64,000 bases of DNA from NCBI RefSeq assembly GCF_004027225.2, contig NC_044290.2:4170906-4234905 (forward strand), read 5' to 3'. The stretch comes from Strigops habroptila (Eukaryota > Chordata > Aves > Psittaciformes > Psittacidae). Shown one piece after another: positions 11,701 through 24,900 of this stretch. The translations under genes were made by a program, and so were the position numbers. Each line of letters starts with the position of its first letter. Within the stretch, counting starts at the first letter, position 1. The notes under the pieces are model-generated. The model searched no databases and was not told where the DNA came from. It saw nothing but the letters and a program-made list of their open reading frames with translations.

Positions 11701-14700
11701 AGCTCCTCCAGCAGTGACTGACCTATTCATGGCTTTAACAGTGGGAGGTCATCCCAAAAAATGCAGATGGGACTCACGGAGTTTCCCTAAGAGCAGCACA
11801 GCTTCTAGGAAGGTGCACTCTACTGCCACAGGCAAAACCAGACTAAACAAGCTAAAATGGGATGCAGTTAAAATACTGATTTTCTGTACAGTTTACTGCA
11901 GTTTCTCTAGGGGTTGGTTTCTCATGTTTAAAACTAGTCAGGGGTTGATTATTAAAAGATTTGAAGCTAAACTTGTATCTTTACTTGTACTTTAAAGGTA
12001 TCTTGAAAAGCTAAGTTCTCTGCAAACACAGCTCAGACAATCTTTGACTTAAAGGCAGAATATTTCCTTTGAATTTAGCTGAAATCTTGTGCGTACAGTT
12101 TGTAGCTCGGCCATTTCAACCAGCAGGTATACAGATAGATGCAAGGGACTAAGAATGAGATGAGCTTGGGATGAACAGGCTCTCCCATGAATTGTCACTG
12201 CTGATCCATATTAGTGGTTTCAAAACATCTGAGGACTTGGTGGCCCCTGGCACATGAAACCCACATGCTCAAAGTCCGGCCAGGCTGAAAAAAGGCTGAG
12301 GGCACTTCAGCTGTAACTGAAGGATTCTGGTGACAAGTCATAGTTCGTTCTAGTCATGTGCTGCTACACCAGTGATACGTACTTAGTTCTCACTTCTAAC
12401 TGGCTGGTTTCTGTGACTTAAAAGAACTCTTTCTTTCAGAATCTGGGGTCCCACAGCTTGTGCAGCCGATGATCTGGGACTATGCAGCAGACCTGGATGT
12501 GGAAGGCAAAGGTTTGTACATCTCTGCTGAGCTGCATAGAAGTAATTATTATGCTTTAATATCATAAACATAGTCCTTGTTTGATAAATAGTTGGTACTA
12601 TTTCTTTTCTTTCAACAATCAGTTGTCAGATGATGTGCATTCTCATTACATGCCTCCAGTCCTTAACATTACAGCAATTTAGCAATTCAAGGGAATGGAA
12701 TATAGTAGCTGGGCACATGAAACCAGGAGGGCAGTCACCAGGGCAGGTTGCTCAGAGAGGATGTCAAATCTCTCATCCTTGTCAATGCTCAAAACTTGGT
12801 GGGACAAGCCTGCTGTAACTGGACCTGGGTTCCCCTTAATTGGAGCATTACCAGTCAAGGCTGAAAATAGAGGAAAACTTGTCCTGTAAGTGTTCTTTTG
12901 TGTCTTATTGCAGTGCATCTCATAGAGAAGTATCGTAGATGTGGCTTCTCCAAGGTGTGGTTTGCTAGTGCTTTTAAAGGAGCTACAGGAGTGAATCAGT
13001 CTCTAATCCTTATTGGACACCACTTAAAAAACCATCTTCAGTGGCTGGAAGTGGCAAGCAAAAGCCCTGCTGATGTCCTCGAAGGTATCGCACTGACCGG
13101 CTGGCAAAGGTAAGGAACATCCTTTTAAATGGTTCTAAGGGTCACTTGGAAGCAAACTTCCACCCAAAAACTCCTTAAGAGGTCCAAGGAGGCTGGGGAT
13201 TTAGAAGGGAACTTTGCAACCCTGCAGTCCTTACTGTTGGTTACTGGTGGACCTCACCCACTGGCTACAAAGGGTGGATTTCAGAGTTCCAGCTAACCAG
13301 TACAGCATTTATCAGCAAGAGTGATTGTTTTGGCAGACACCAACAACAGAGATTCCATCTGAAGGCTTGAATGTACTTTGTGCCACCTTAAACTGCTTAT
13401 AGGCTGCATAGTTAATACATGGTGTATATCTGAACATCTAATCTGGATTAAAATAGAACAAAGTTGCATGGGAGAGAAGAACTTGTTAATGTAATGAAGG
13501 AGAAAAAGGGGTTTGTGCAAGCCAGGAGGTCTGAAAGTATACCAGAGAGTTGAATTCCAATTTCTGTTCCTAATTTGGCTTGAGAAAATAAATTGGTTTG
13601 TAACTGTTCTTATTAGTAAAATAGGAACTCTTGGCGTGTCAGAGGTAGAAGGTCCCTTCTTGGAGACAGAAATCAATGTTTCTAAAGCTCTTTGAATTTT
13701 AGTGATTGAAATATTAGGACTTCCCACTTGTTTAGTGTGTTCTAATGGTAAAATGTCTAATTAATGAATGTTTTCTTATCTAGGTATGATCACTTCTCTG
13801 TTTTGTGTGAGCTTCTCCCAGTGGCAATTCCATCCTTGGCTGTATGTCTGCAGACACTAAAGAATGGTACAATGGCAACTTTATTCTCTCAACTTATGCC
13901 TAGCACAAGAGTGAAGTGACCTTGCCCTAAGGTTGGCACAGGCTTATCTTTTGAGGTGGTTTGACTATCTGATCATGGTCTGAATTATGAACAATAAATT
14001 ACACATATTGCATGTTTGTGATATGGGAGCAGAGAAGGCTCTTGGCCTAAGTATTTCAAAATAGCCATTATATACTAATCATTTATTATGTTCTCACCTG
14101 CAAATGGTCACAGACTTCTTCATGCTCCTACTAAAAATAACGTAGGCAGCTGAATTGCTTTTGGAACTGATTTGAAGCACTATTGGTATATAAATGAGAC
14201 TCATTTAGATTTAAATTAATGAGACTAAATGAGATTTAGATCTTGTTTACATGTAAAAGTTGTTTTAACTAATCAATTTTCATCTAGGGAGCACGCTATC
14301 AGGTAAAATACTTCCTTTCTGGTTTCTTCACAGGCAGTTGCCAACAGAACTTTTATTTTGTCTTATTGCATTTCTTATTTTCAAACTAAAAACAACCCCA
14401 CAACCTACTGGTTTTTAACGAAGGCACTAAAAATATTCAGTGCTCATAGTAGCTCGTAGCTAGGAAGTGCTTTACCTAGCACAAGACAACTATGTGAAAC
14501 ACAACTTACTCCTCCCGCCCCTTGTTCTATTTCCATTTTACCTTTTAAAAACCATCTTCATCCAAGGAGAACCAAGCCAATGCAGAGTGCTCCTGAAAAA
14601 CACTTCTATGAACATTTTGGTTATTTAAGCTCCTTTTATGTATTTCCACTGTCTTCTGCCAGGTGGTTATTCTGAAAAGGTTAAAGAAAATGTGGAAGAG

Positions 14701-16474
14701 CTCCTGGGAATGTCTAACCTGGAAATTGATACTTTCATGAGGTAAAATTCCAGCTGTAGGATTCAGATGCTTCTCATGGTGTGGTAAGTTCAGAAACTAA
14801 CGGATCTTTTTTCCCAGCACAAGTTTGGGAACCTTTCCTGGGAGCAATATCCTTACACTCGTGACCCAAGTTAGTTTCTACCTCAAGTCATCAGTGGATG
14901 AACTTCTTGAAAGGAACAGGTAATAAGGTTTACGTTGATTCTCTGCTGTCTGCAGGAGTGTTGGAGCCGTGTCATCTCAAAACAGGGCATAACTCCAGCA
15001 AAGCGATTTAAACATCGAGCTCTGTTTCAGGCATTGCATCCCTATGTACTGACACCTCAGCAGAACATAGCATTTTGATTCAAATTTCAAGTATTTCAGC
15101 AGGACTCCTAAATAGGATGTGCTGCCTTATCTCAAGAATCTAGTTCTTCCCTGAATTAAATCTGTTCTTTAAAGTTAAAATTCTTTTTAATGGTGCGGTT
15201 ACAAAAAATGGAGCTTGATATAAAGCTTAAATTGCAACACATGATCAGTTATCCTCATCTGCCAAGGACAGTCTTTTACAAGCTGGTTCCAAAGATATGT
15301 AGACTTAAGTTTACTTACTCTTAAGCATTCTGTTTGCGCAGAAGTTCAGCTAAAGCCCTATCCACCTCCCTGCCAGCCTACAAACAGGTACATTGCTGCT
15401 GTGCCAAAACCTGCTCATGCTAACATCTGTTTTCAGGTATGTCACAGGCTGGTTCAGCCCCTACCACAGGAAAAGGAAGATGATCCATCCTATAATAATG
15501 CATCACTTTCAGCCAGATGCAGTAAGGTACCACCACTTTGCATTATAGGGGGAAACAAAATCTGTCATATTTTGGGCATTCAAGTACATACAGTTTTGAG
15601 TCCTTGCCTCTTTCTATAACTGTTTCAGAAGCATCAGTGGAAACCAGACAGCATGAAGTATTCATATTATGGTTTTAAGCATGTTTGTCTTCTACTGAAA
15701 ATATATTTTGAATAGAAGAACAAAATTGGTCTCTGACAAACTCTTCCTTGTACATGGAGTTACTCCTGTACAGACCTGCTGCCTCTTAACAGCAGTTGTT
15801 CACCTCCATGTAGGAGCTCCCTGTGGGCCAGGTTCCAGGCAGGGGAAATAAAGCCAGACCACCTCACCTTGCTCCCTGCCACTATGAGCTTTTCAGAGCT
15901 TGTCCTAGACATCGTGCTGGCTCATGCTAAATAGATAATTAGTACTTTTTTTTTTGCTGTGGTGAGTACACAATTGCATCCACTCTTCCTAATAAAAAAA
16001 CCGGAATTAAATTCCCAACAGTGAGTTTCAGTTATACTTTAAATGTGTTTAGTGCTTTTTTGAGTTCATATTTCAGTACTGTAAAAGTCATTGCTTACAG
16101 AAAGTGCCAAGATTAATGGTACTTAAACACAAACCTTTTGCATCTGCACAAAGTCAAGTCCTTTGAGCTCCTGTAATAGATGCTCCTTTCCTGTAAAGGC
16201 GTTTTAAGGCCTGTAATCCCTTTAGAAGGCCCAGTAAGCCAAGCCTCCCTTGGGACAGAGCTCACCTACAAATGTGATTGTTTCTGTCTTACGATTTCTG
16301 CTTAGTCTTCTCTCCAAGTGGAATGCTGTGGTGCAAGACCTCCAAGCAGCCATGGAGCAAGTTTTCCACACGTGTACTATAGAGGAATGGATGGAGGAGA
16401 ATGTCTACCCTAGCCTACAGAAGCTGCAGCAAGTGGTGGATGATTTAGATGAAGCAATAAAGGCACAAAATTAG
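8749..16474 (+). CDS. HEXD: HEXD, hexosaminidase D (GH20 beta-N-acetylhexosaminidase), complete coding sequence
   Basis: Twelve coding exons keep phase with GT-AG sites: 8749-8811, 8903-9012, 9107-9194, 9569-9733, 10877-11060, 12440-12511, 12914-13109, 13784-13866, 14663-14741, 14818-14919, 15437-15526, 16306-16474. The sum is 1401 nt, 466 aa, against about 486 in human. The protein is a cytosolic/nuclear GH20 TIM-barrel enzyme, known to prefer N-acetylgalactosaminides. It has no signal peptide, as expected for the family. Visible motifs are VHLDMKG (5-11), LEYEDTFPY near 34-42, VQTFGHME (80-87), the catalytic Asp-Glu pair in HIGCDE (D141, E142), WDDM (190-193), WDY (216-218) and TGWQRYDH (289-296). 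A Glu/Leu-rich helical C-terminus ends EAIKAQN. The start was chosen because it gives the conserved N-terminus; the human protein has a few extra residues upstream. Exon 11 has competing donors (see findings). Confidence 0.95.
9029..9090 (+). repeat. Telomere-like hexamer array (CCCTGA/CCCTAA variants) in HEXD intron 2
   Basis: About ten imperfect 6-bp units run back to back: CCCAAC, CCTAAC, then five CCTGAC, CCGGAC, CCCAAC and CCCGAC. Only one unit is the true telomeric type. The array fills most of the 94-bp intron 9013-9106. Read through, it encodes Asn-Pro/Asp-Pro dipeptides and stays open. Confidence 0.85.
16456..16461 (+). terminator. HEXD: AATAAA hexamer overlapping the last HEXD codons
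   Basis: The sequence gcAATAAAg spans the codons for Ala-Ile-Lys just before the HEXD stop at 16472-16474. If it is used, cleavage would follow the stop within a few bases and leave almost no 3' UTR. The next plus-strand AATAAA I see is at 17881-17886. Which one is used cannot be read from the DNA. Confidence 0.4.
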
Positions 16475-17115
16475 GGACATTTCAATTAGTCTGTCTTACT
16501 CCATGGGAAAACAGGGCTAGTGGAAATCAGCAACTAGTCACAGAGCTAGTTTGTCAACTTGAGAGTTGAAGCAAGAACTGTGGTGAAACAAAAGTGACCT
16601 GAAGGCAGAAAAGAACTTGTTAGTGTATTAGGCTTCAGCTCTATTTTAATTTTCCTGTCTTAATGCATTGCTGAGCCTTGAATCACCTGCCCTGTGAAGG
16701 AGATTTGCTCCCCTTGCATAAGAGAACACAAGAGAGAGTCACAACTCAGCTCTTTTACAAGGCAGGAGAAAGACCCAGTTTCTTCCAATTCCACTATTTG
16801 TAGTAACAGACTTTCTTACATAACAATGACCTGGAAGAGTTCTACAAGTTCTACTCTAGTCAGTAGCCAACATGTTCTCCTTTGCAATGTCTAGAAAATG
16901 GAAGATTTAGGATACTTCAAACATGCTTTAGGTCCTTACGTTCTGTACTGTGACCCAGTCTTTCAGCTGCATTGAAATGCCATCGTGACAAGTCCTTCCA
17001 CAGCATGTAGCAGTTGATTTGTTCCAGGTTTTGTTTTGGACTTTTCCATTCTTTGAAATACATAAAACATCGGTCTTAAATCCAGCTTTGATGAGCTTGA
17101 GATCAGGAAACTGAC

Positions 17116-17441
17116 CTCCAGCCTCTCGCAGAAGTCTGAGCAAGAACTGCTGTCGATCTGCTCACGAGGCTGCAGCAGATTAAGAGATGCACCATCATAG
17201 TCCAGAGCAACAGGGAGCTCTGGAAAAGGAGCTTGTTACCAGCAGTAACAGTGACACTTGGCTGTGAGGGAAAACTGCCTTAACATGCTGGTCGTCTGAA
17301 CTTCTTACCAAAGCATCAAAGCTAAACATCATCCCATCCGCACAGAAAAGCACCATCCCAGTCACTTTAAGGCATCCATTTCACTGTGTAAAACCTGAGA
17401 GACTGCAGGCTCATCCATGTTTGAAGCATGACTGAAGTCTA
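17116..17441 (-). pseudogene. Unrecognised coding-like fragments, possibly a decayed gene (weak)
   Basis: Two minus-strand blocks have splice-like borders. Block A, 17309-17441, follows a pyrimidine tract ending in CAG and precedes GTAAGA. Block B, 17116-17219, follows TTTTCCAG and precedes GTCAGT. Block A reads DFSHASNMDEPAVSQVLHSE, then hits a stop and resumes in another frame as VTGMVLFCADGMMFSFDA. Block B reads LPVALDYDGASLNLLQPREQ and stays open. The phases of A and B do not join in an open frame. I do not recognise the protein. It may be a broken gene, a lineage-specific exon set or chance composition in a 3' UTR. Confidence 0.2.
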
Positions 17442-20400
17442 CTGAAGGAGGGGAAAATGCTGTTATGTTACATTCTGCTTTAATGTTGAACTTGTAAGAA
17501 TGTATAGCAATATATTTTGTGGACTTAACTACAGCATTCAGATAATCACCACAATGGAAAATCAGTTCAAAAGCCTGGTAGTTAAGTATGTTACTTTACC
17601 ATGAATATTCAAAATATTCCTGTTTGCTTCATTTAGTGCTTTCTTGAAAGTCTTATTTTGGAAGCACAGGTATTGACATTTTCTTGGAACAATCTGTTCT
17701 AAAGAGCACAGCTCTAGATCCAGGAAGTACAAGTACAGCATGAGACAAATCTAATTTAATGAGAGCTACAGGAGTTAAGTCCATATGCAGATTTTTATCT
17801 ATAGAATCAATGGCTATGTAAACCTTAATTACAAAAGCCACATACCTTGAACTAAACAAGATCTTAATTTATTTTACTTTAATAAATCCTTTGATACTCA
17901 AGAAGTTTGTGGAAACGTGCTTTTTTTTTTTTTCATGTGGTATGTTGGTTTGGTTTAAAGGGGGGGAAATGGAAATACATTCACTTGTGGAGAGTTGGCT
18001 ATATCAGCTTAGATGAAACTGAAAGCTGGGCTGCTGTAAAAGTGAAAGCAGAGCCAGTAAAGAGCTAGGTATTTGGGTTTCCTTTACCCTGTCCTCCCCC
18101 ATGAACTCCTTCAATAGATCTGTGCCAAGCAGTAATTCAGCCAGCCATTGCTATTTTAGTACATTTTAATTAAAAACAATCTAAAATGCTACAGTGACAC
18201 AAATTATCAAAGTTGATTTTATAAATGCACATTTGTTTAAAAAAAGACACTACAGAAGGCCTTGCAATTTTAAAGTAGCAAAGCAGTTCCTAAACATTTT
18301 TGCCTCTCAGCAATCTGCTACAGCGTTAGAACTAACACTATTTATTACGTGAGCCAGCTTAGTTTTTGGTATCTGTGTAACTTCATAAATACAGCACAAG
18401 AGGCAGGTATCAGCAATATAGGATAAATACTTCCATTTCCTTTGAGACTTGCCCAATTGATCCTACTTACTGGAATACCTCAATTTGTGGAATACCAGCA
18501 TATTAGATTCTAGCTTAGATAATACAGCTTTTCCCTCTGTATAACATGCAGTCTAGCTGTTGCTCAGTGCAACAGCCAAGGCCATGATCCATCTGACCAC
18601 ATGCATGCAAGAAACTCCAACTGTGCTCTTCAAGCTGAAGGTGAAGCACCTGCCAAGTGGCACTTACCATGCAGTTATAATAAAGGACAGAAGAGAAAAT
18701 GTTAGTTTTATGGGGCAGGGCTTTCGATCTAACTTAAGGGCTGTTACACAGGTTTTCAAGTCATTTATAAGTCATACGAACTACAGCTGTCCAGGCTCTA
18801 GTAACTAGGCAGCCTGAGAGGCAAAAAGTTAACACATCCCTGGAATACTCTTCTAGGAACTTATGATTTCCTAACCCAAACTAGTCATTCCCATCATTCC
18901 TTTTAGTACAAGCCACCTTACACCAGGCACACATAAGGCTATGTTTACTGGGCCTTTTTATTTGCTAGGCCCAAGAGAATTGAGGAAAAGCATCCAAAAA
19001 AGCCTTCAGCAAAATAGTGGAGTGGCAAGAGGATCAGGGTGTAAGAACTAGGTAAGAAAAGAACCTGTTCTGGGTTAGCAACCTGCTGCTCTCAACAGCT
19101 CCTTCAAGTTGAAGAGTCCACAGACATTGCGATACCCAAATCTACATTAATGGCAATTTGCAAGTTAATTTTCCATGCACACGGTTATTGCAAAACATGA
19201 AAATCTGGCTGTTCCCACTACAAGAAACAAGGCTTTTGAAGACAGGAAGCTCAAAACCTGGATCAAGAGAAAACACATCAGCCTGTGATGTACATTCACA
19301 TACAGCATCATCCAATTGCCAAGTTAAGACATTCATTACCTGCTCCCAGTCATATTCATCAGCCAGCAGTGCCCTACATACAGCCCACAGGCAGAACCCA
19401 CAGCGTTTAAAGACTTTACTCAGTCCCCCTTCACGTACAGAACTCGGGTTCCCATTGGAAACTGCTGGTTTGTACAGCAACAGAGCTGCCACAGCAAAGT
19501 GGAAATGGCACAAGAGAGGATTACACCAGCTGTGCCAAGTGACAGGCTGAGGAGTGAAAATACTCCTCGACACAGTGCATGCCAGCAGGCATCCCCCTCC
19601 TGCCTACCATCCAGCCGAGGACTGAGGGGTGAGGGGGACACTACAGGGTATCTTCAGAGATGATCACTGGACATCAACTCAAAATGTGACTTATGCTACA
19701 GAATGTATTTCAAGCAATGTTCTATCTTACTATAGGTCATCCCCCTTTCCAGGGATTCAGAATTTTCCTTATGCTGTTTTAGTCTTTGCATAGTCCATGT
19801 TTATATATGTTACTAACACGAGATGCACAGAAGAGCTGAGCAGCAGCAGGGCACACAATGCAGCACAGGGTTAGATCAATAGACGTACCTTTCTAAAGGC
19901 AATTTTTAACTGGAAAACCACAGTGGTTTCTATCTTCCATGAGAATGTTGGCTCTCATGGAAATACAAAAGAAACCCAGTATAGCCAAGATCAAACGCAG
20001 GTAGTTTTATCACTTTTCATCCACGATCAAATCTGCAGGCTCAGAATTTAAGGGCACTGCACATCCCTGCAATGTAGTCCCTCTAAATGCCCTTGCTCGA
20101 AGCAGTGGTTACCCACAGGTTGAGCCCTTTTGCTTACATTATGCCATTAAATACTCCAGTTTCTTCCCTACTTCTTGCTGGAAGTCCTTAGAAAATCCAA
20201 CATTCTCATTCTACACTGTGGTTTAAAAGTTCTCCATATTTCCAACCTCATTCTCCTCTCTAAAACAAGGATGTATATATATACACTTAAGGTATATATC
20301 ACAGTGGATTTAAATGAAGAATTCCTGTTTCACTTTTATTACCCATTCAAACTAGCAGTAAGAGCATCTTTGTCTCACAGCTGATATACTAGCTCTAAGT

Positions 20401-21344
20401 ACCTGGACATGAAATCTTGGTACCACCCGTTCTTTGGTCAGATAAGCATGTCCTTGGTTTCAGATACAGCTGAAACACAAGAGGACATAGCTTCTGCTGA
20501 AAACTTTTCATAGCTTTCTCTTCCATAGAGGTAGAGTGCTTAGAAACAAGAACTCAGGTTCTTTTAAGTCCTGAAGAAACTGCTGCCAGAAAACATTTGC
20601 TCTGGCCAAACATGAAGGCAGACCACACACTTACCTTGTACCTCGTTCAGATCTCCTAGAAGTAACCACGTAAATATTTTCTAACTCAGGTCTTAAGACC
20701 CCACAATTCCTAAATAAAACCTAGTGAACTTTAATACCAGCAGTTTTAGCATGCTGAAGGAACCTTCAGCTCTTTGCAGAAGGTTCCTTTTTTCTTGTAC
20801 TGACATGTTGATATAGGCATGGTGAAGTTTTAGTTCTAGACAGAACATGTGGACTAACAGAGGTAGCTTTAACTTCAAAAAATATCTTGGGAGACTCGTA
20901 TTTTAACTACATGTGAAACCGTTGGCCAGAACAGAGGACACTACACACCTGGAGCAAAACATGGGTGCAAGACAAACACTGGATCTATCCCAGCTCTCTT
21001 AAAAAAAATATTGGTATCATTTCAAGAGGGGAAATACTAAACAAAACTAGACCATGTTTCACAACAGTCTCTTCCCTCCCTCAAGTCACAGATGTGTTCT
21101 TCCTTTCTAAATACACAGTTAAATTAGTAAATGTTGAAGTTTAGAAAAAGGTTATTCTGCCTTGGGCTAGACTATGCCCAGAAGAAAAGTAGAACAGGAT
21201 TAAGCTACAACATCCCAAAGATGTTGAAACATCAACGTGATCATTTTTTGTTTACTATTTACAGCTCCCTGGCAGTGCAGGAGAAGAGAGAACATAACAA
21301 GGTGATCAACCTGATGTTTCCAGTTCCAAGACAGTCACTCAGAC

Positions 21345-21350
21345 TTTAAT
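21345..21350 (-). terminator. CYBC1: Candidate CYBC1 poly(A) signal (ATTAAA)
   Basis: On the minus strand this reads ATTAAA, about 590 bases beyond the CYBC1 stop. A canonical AATAAA lies further on at 20335-20340. Either would give a 3' UTR of plausible length. The choice is inference only. Confidence 0.35.
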
Positions 21351-21932
21351 TTCCACTGGTATCTAATTGCAAGTCAGTAGTAGAGACTATGAAAGTGCCA
21401 CTATTCTGCATCACCTAATCGCATGTATGAAACTGCTTAAAACTAATTCAGCAATACATTCAGTCATTTGCAACATTTCAAGATCAACCTCACAGCATTG
21501 TGTGATGAGTTACAAATTCAGCTCTGCTACGTTTCATGTACTGTACCTGCAGCAGATGTTTGCACTAAGTTTACATCTGTATCTCCACTTCATCAGTGGG
21601 AAAGTAACACATGATTTCAAACCAACTCATTAATAAATAACTACACCTAGACAAGTTTGAGTTCAAAAGCCAGCAGTGCCCATGTGCAGGAACTAAGGCA
21701 AAGGAGCACATAAAACACAATTTGCTTTGGACTCTACAACAGCAGTATTGGGAGTGCAGATCTCAAAGCAGTTTAGCACTAATGAGGTACCCCAAAACAG
21801 ATTCCTCCCATTGTAAATGCACATGTAGAGAAATGCCCAGGTCAAAGTTGAGGGATTTTTTTTTTCTGAAGAACAATCAGTATATTTCCCAGATGTTTGT
21901 AAGCCTCTGCTTTCTTCAGCTCATGATGACTA

Positions 21933-24900
21933 TTAATAGGTATCCTGTGGTTCATCTGCATCACTAGGCTCTGTCTCGCTGCTCTGAGAGAGATCTTGTT
22001 GGCTCTCTGCTCTATCCAGTTCCAGAAAACTACTAATGAGTTTGGCAATTGCTTCCACATCACTGTGGAATAGAAGAAACAATGTAAGAGTTAGCGGAAC
22101 TGTGGTGTAGGCAAAACAAGAACAGGCATGCTAATTCTTGAGAGTAACTGCTTGAAGGGACAGTCAACATATGACATAAAGCATGACTGACATCACCCCA
22201 ATTGTGAAGGCATATCAAGCCACACCATTACTTCCATATCAGAACAAATCAATCCTTTTCCCCACGGTCCCTGCTGCAAGATTCCTATTACCAATGCTTA
22301 AAATAAATCCTATGTTAACTGATAAATACACTGAATAGAATTAAATAGAATTAATCCCCTCTGCCACTGCACAGCTGAGGTTGTGAGGGTAGCTGCAGCA
22401 GACATGCAGCACTAAAGGGATCTTGGATACCTAAATACAGTCAGTCTCCTGATGGGAGATACTGGTACCCAAAAGTCTGCAACTGAAAGCATAAAAGTTA
22501 CAACTGAAAAACACAAAGTCACATCAGCAAGTATGAGAATGGAGCTAAGATGAGTCTCATTAGCTGGCAATTACTGACCCAGGTGACCGGTACTTCCCAC
22601 CTCACACATTCTCCTTAAAGCAAAGTCCCCAGCGCACCTTCTACAGCCCAGCACCGCGCTCTGAGTCAGCGGGTGGGAGAATCCAGTGCCAAAGCGGAGC
22701 ACAACCACGTAACCCTTCCCGAAATACCGCACCGTCTCCTCTTCCACGTTCACATCTCGGATCTCATTCAGTGCAGCCACCACTGTAAATGCATGTGGAA
22801 AACAAAACAATCTATTATCATGACAGTAAATCCTCAGCGCTGCTGCTAGAGAGTTGCACCACTGGGACTACGTGTTCTTGAGTGCTATTGCTCTGATCCC
22901 ATACAACCAGGGCGGTGCTCCAAGAGCAAGTAATTGCTGATCTATTCAAGCAAAACAAACACTGGAGATGCTACAGCACATATCAGGTGGTACAGGCCCT
23001 AATGAACAAGATATATTGCCTCTCAGGAACTGGGGACCATTAGTTTATTACTTATACTTCCTACTTTAATGACAGTTTAACCATGTTTCTGCACAGAGTA
23101 GGTAAAGAGGTGTTAAGTTTACTGAGACTGAACAAATACTGAAAGATTTAACTGTCCAGGGCACCTGCTGATCTCTGCATGCCTACATTAATGGTACTTG
23201 AAACATACTACCAAATAACCTCTCGGGAAGAGACATGCTTGGGTCCCCAACATAAAAACATACCCTACAGAAAAGTTCAGAAACATTAAACATCCTTTTC
23301 TCCACATCTCTTTATCTTCCATCTCTTAGTTTAAAAACCAATTCAGCTTAAGGACACTGCAAATTTTGCCAGTTTTCTATATGCATATTGAGAGTTGGTT
23401 TGATTTAGACAAGCAAGTAGCATTAAAAAAATCTGACACTGAAGAGGATCCTACTTCAGTTTGCAATGGAGCTGCTGCCTCACAGTGACTCAACCAAGTC
23501 ACATACTAGACTTCAACAGCCCTTACTCCAACAGGAAGCTCAAGAGAAATAAGATACTGCACTAAGCTGAGCCTACTTAATATGCTGCTTTAAATGCATA
23601 TTTTATTATCTGTAGGATATAACATGCTTGCTTGCATACAGTCTCTATAAAGATTTGCCTGCTGCCAAAACCAGATTAGATTACAGAAATCTCAACTCCT
23701 AGATCCAAATTTTAAGCCTTTCTACTAGTCCCACCTGCAAAGCAGGCTAGCCAAGGGAAAAGCAAACCTGCACATTAACATCCCAAAGGAATGGCTAAGA
23801 CTATTATGGAAAGTAATGTGGAAACCTTGGATTAAAATAACTAACAAGCTGCATTCAGCACCTTAACCTGAAAAAGCATTTGAGTCCCAACCGGCTTATG
23901 GTAACATCTGCTACTTAGGAACAAAGCAGATGTGGAAACAGATGTGACTAATTTGAGTATGAAACTCCAGAGCAGCTTACTGAATAGGCATGTATGCATC
24001 TCTTCTGTCTGCTCATCACACTTGCTACCACATACTGCTTTCTCACCTTGTTCATGGCCTCCTTTGGAGAAGGTCAGTATTTTTTTGTACAGATTGAAGG
24101 TTTTCAAGCAGACTGTTCCCTTGTTCTTATCAAATACAGCTTCCTGTAAAAATGAAAAATAAAGAAGTCAAGATACTCTTAAAAACATCATCCGTAGCTA
24201 TGCTTCAAAGTGAAAAAAAAAAACAGTTATATGGGAAAATAATCTTGGTGACAGAAAAGTACATAGCTATTTTAGAGACGTTCCCCAACTAGAGTGAAAA
24301 CCACAACCTTGCTCTTGGTTTTAACTGACTTTACCATATCTCCTGTGTTACCTCCAGAATGAAGTTGAAGCTGGTTTCATTGCCCCTCCTGACACATTCC
24401 TTATGTAATAAGAACATAAGTTTCAGTTACGCCTTTCACTAACATAGTCTAGACTAAGTCCCCCAAAATTCCAGTATTGTGCTATATGGGCCAGGTTCAC
24501 ACTAGATTTAAAATATCCCTGACAGACAATGAAAAAAGGATGTCTCATATCTGTGGGGTGCTTATTCTTGTGACAACTGAGGTCAGCAAGGTGTCAAGCC
24601 TATATGATGGCTTTACTGCTCTCAGTCCAGCTCCCAGCAAATCAACTAACAGATAAACCAGCTTCACAAACACTCTTTCTCAATGGAAAACAGCTGAGTA
24701 GCCTGGAAGGTTAGAGCTATCCTATTTAGTGGTCATTCTGTCATTAGCTGGAACAGTAAGTACAAAATCATGTTTTAGCAGCCAAATGTGCTATTCTTTC
24801 TCCCTCTTCTATATAAGAGGAAGAAAAGGACACAAAACTGTTTGTGACAAGTCTCCCCTTATAAAAACCTCTTATTTTTAGCTTCTCATGTTCATGCTTG

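Larger units (their letters stand above)
16475..21932. other. Convergent spacer between HEXD (+) and CYBC1 (-), including both 3' UTRs
   Basis: HEXD and CYBC1 point toward each other here. Plus-strand AATAAA lies at 17881-17886 (candidate HEXD end). Minus-strand candidates for CYBC1 are ATTAAA at 21345-21350 and AATAAA at 20335-20340 and near 18957. No open frame matches a family I recognise. Weak coding-like pieces with splice-like edges occur on the minus strand at about 17116-17441 (listed separately) and near 19350-19450. A T-run followed by a G-run lies at about 17923-17968. No CR1 end was noticed. Confidence 0.6.

Noticed and set aside
19142-19573. 143-codon minus-strand frame taken as a single-exon gene
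   Set aside because: Overlapping frames on both strands are equally open and there is no start context or family match. Only a small block of it was kept as a weak coding-like observation.
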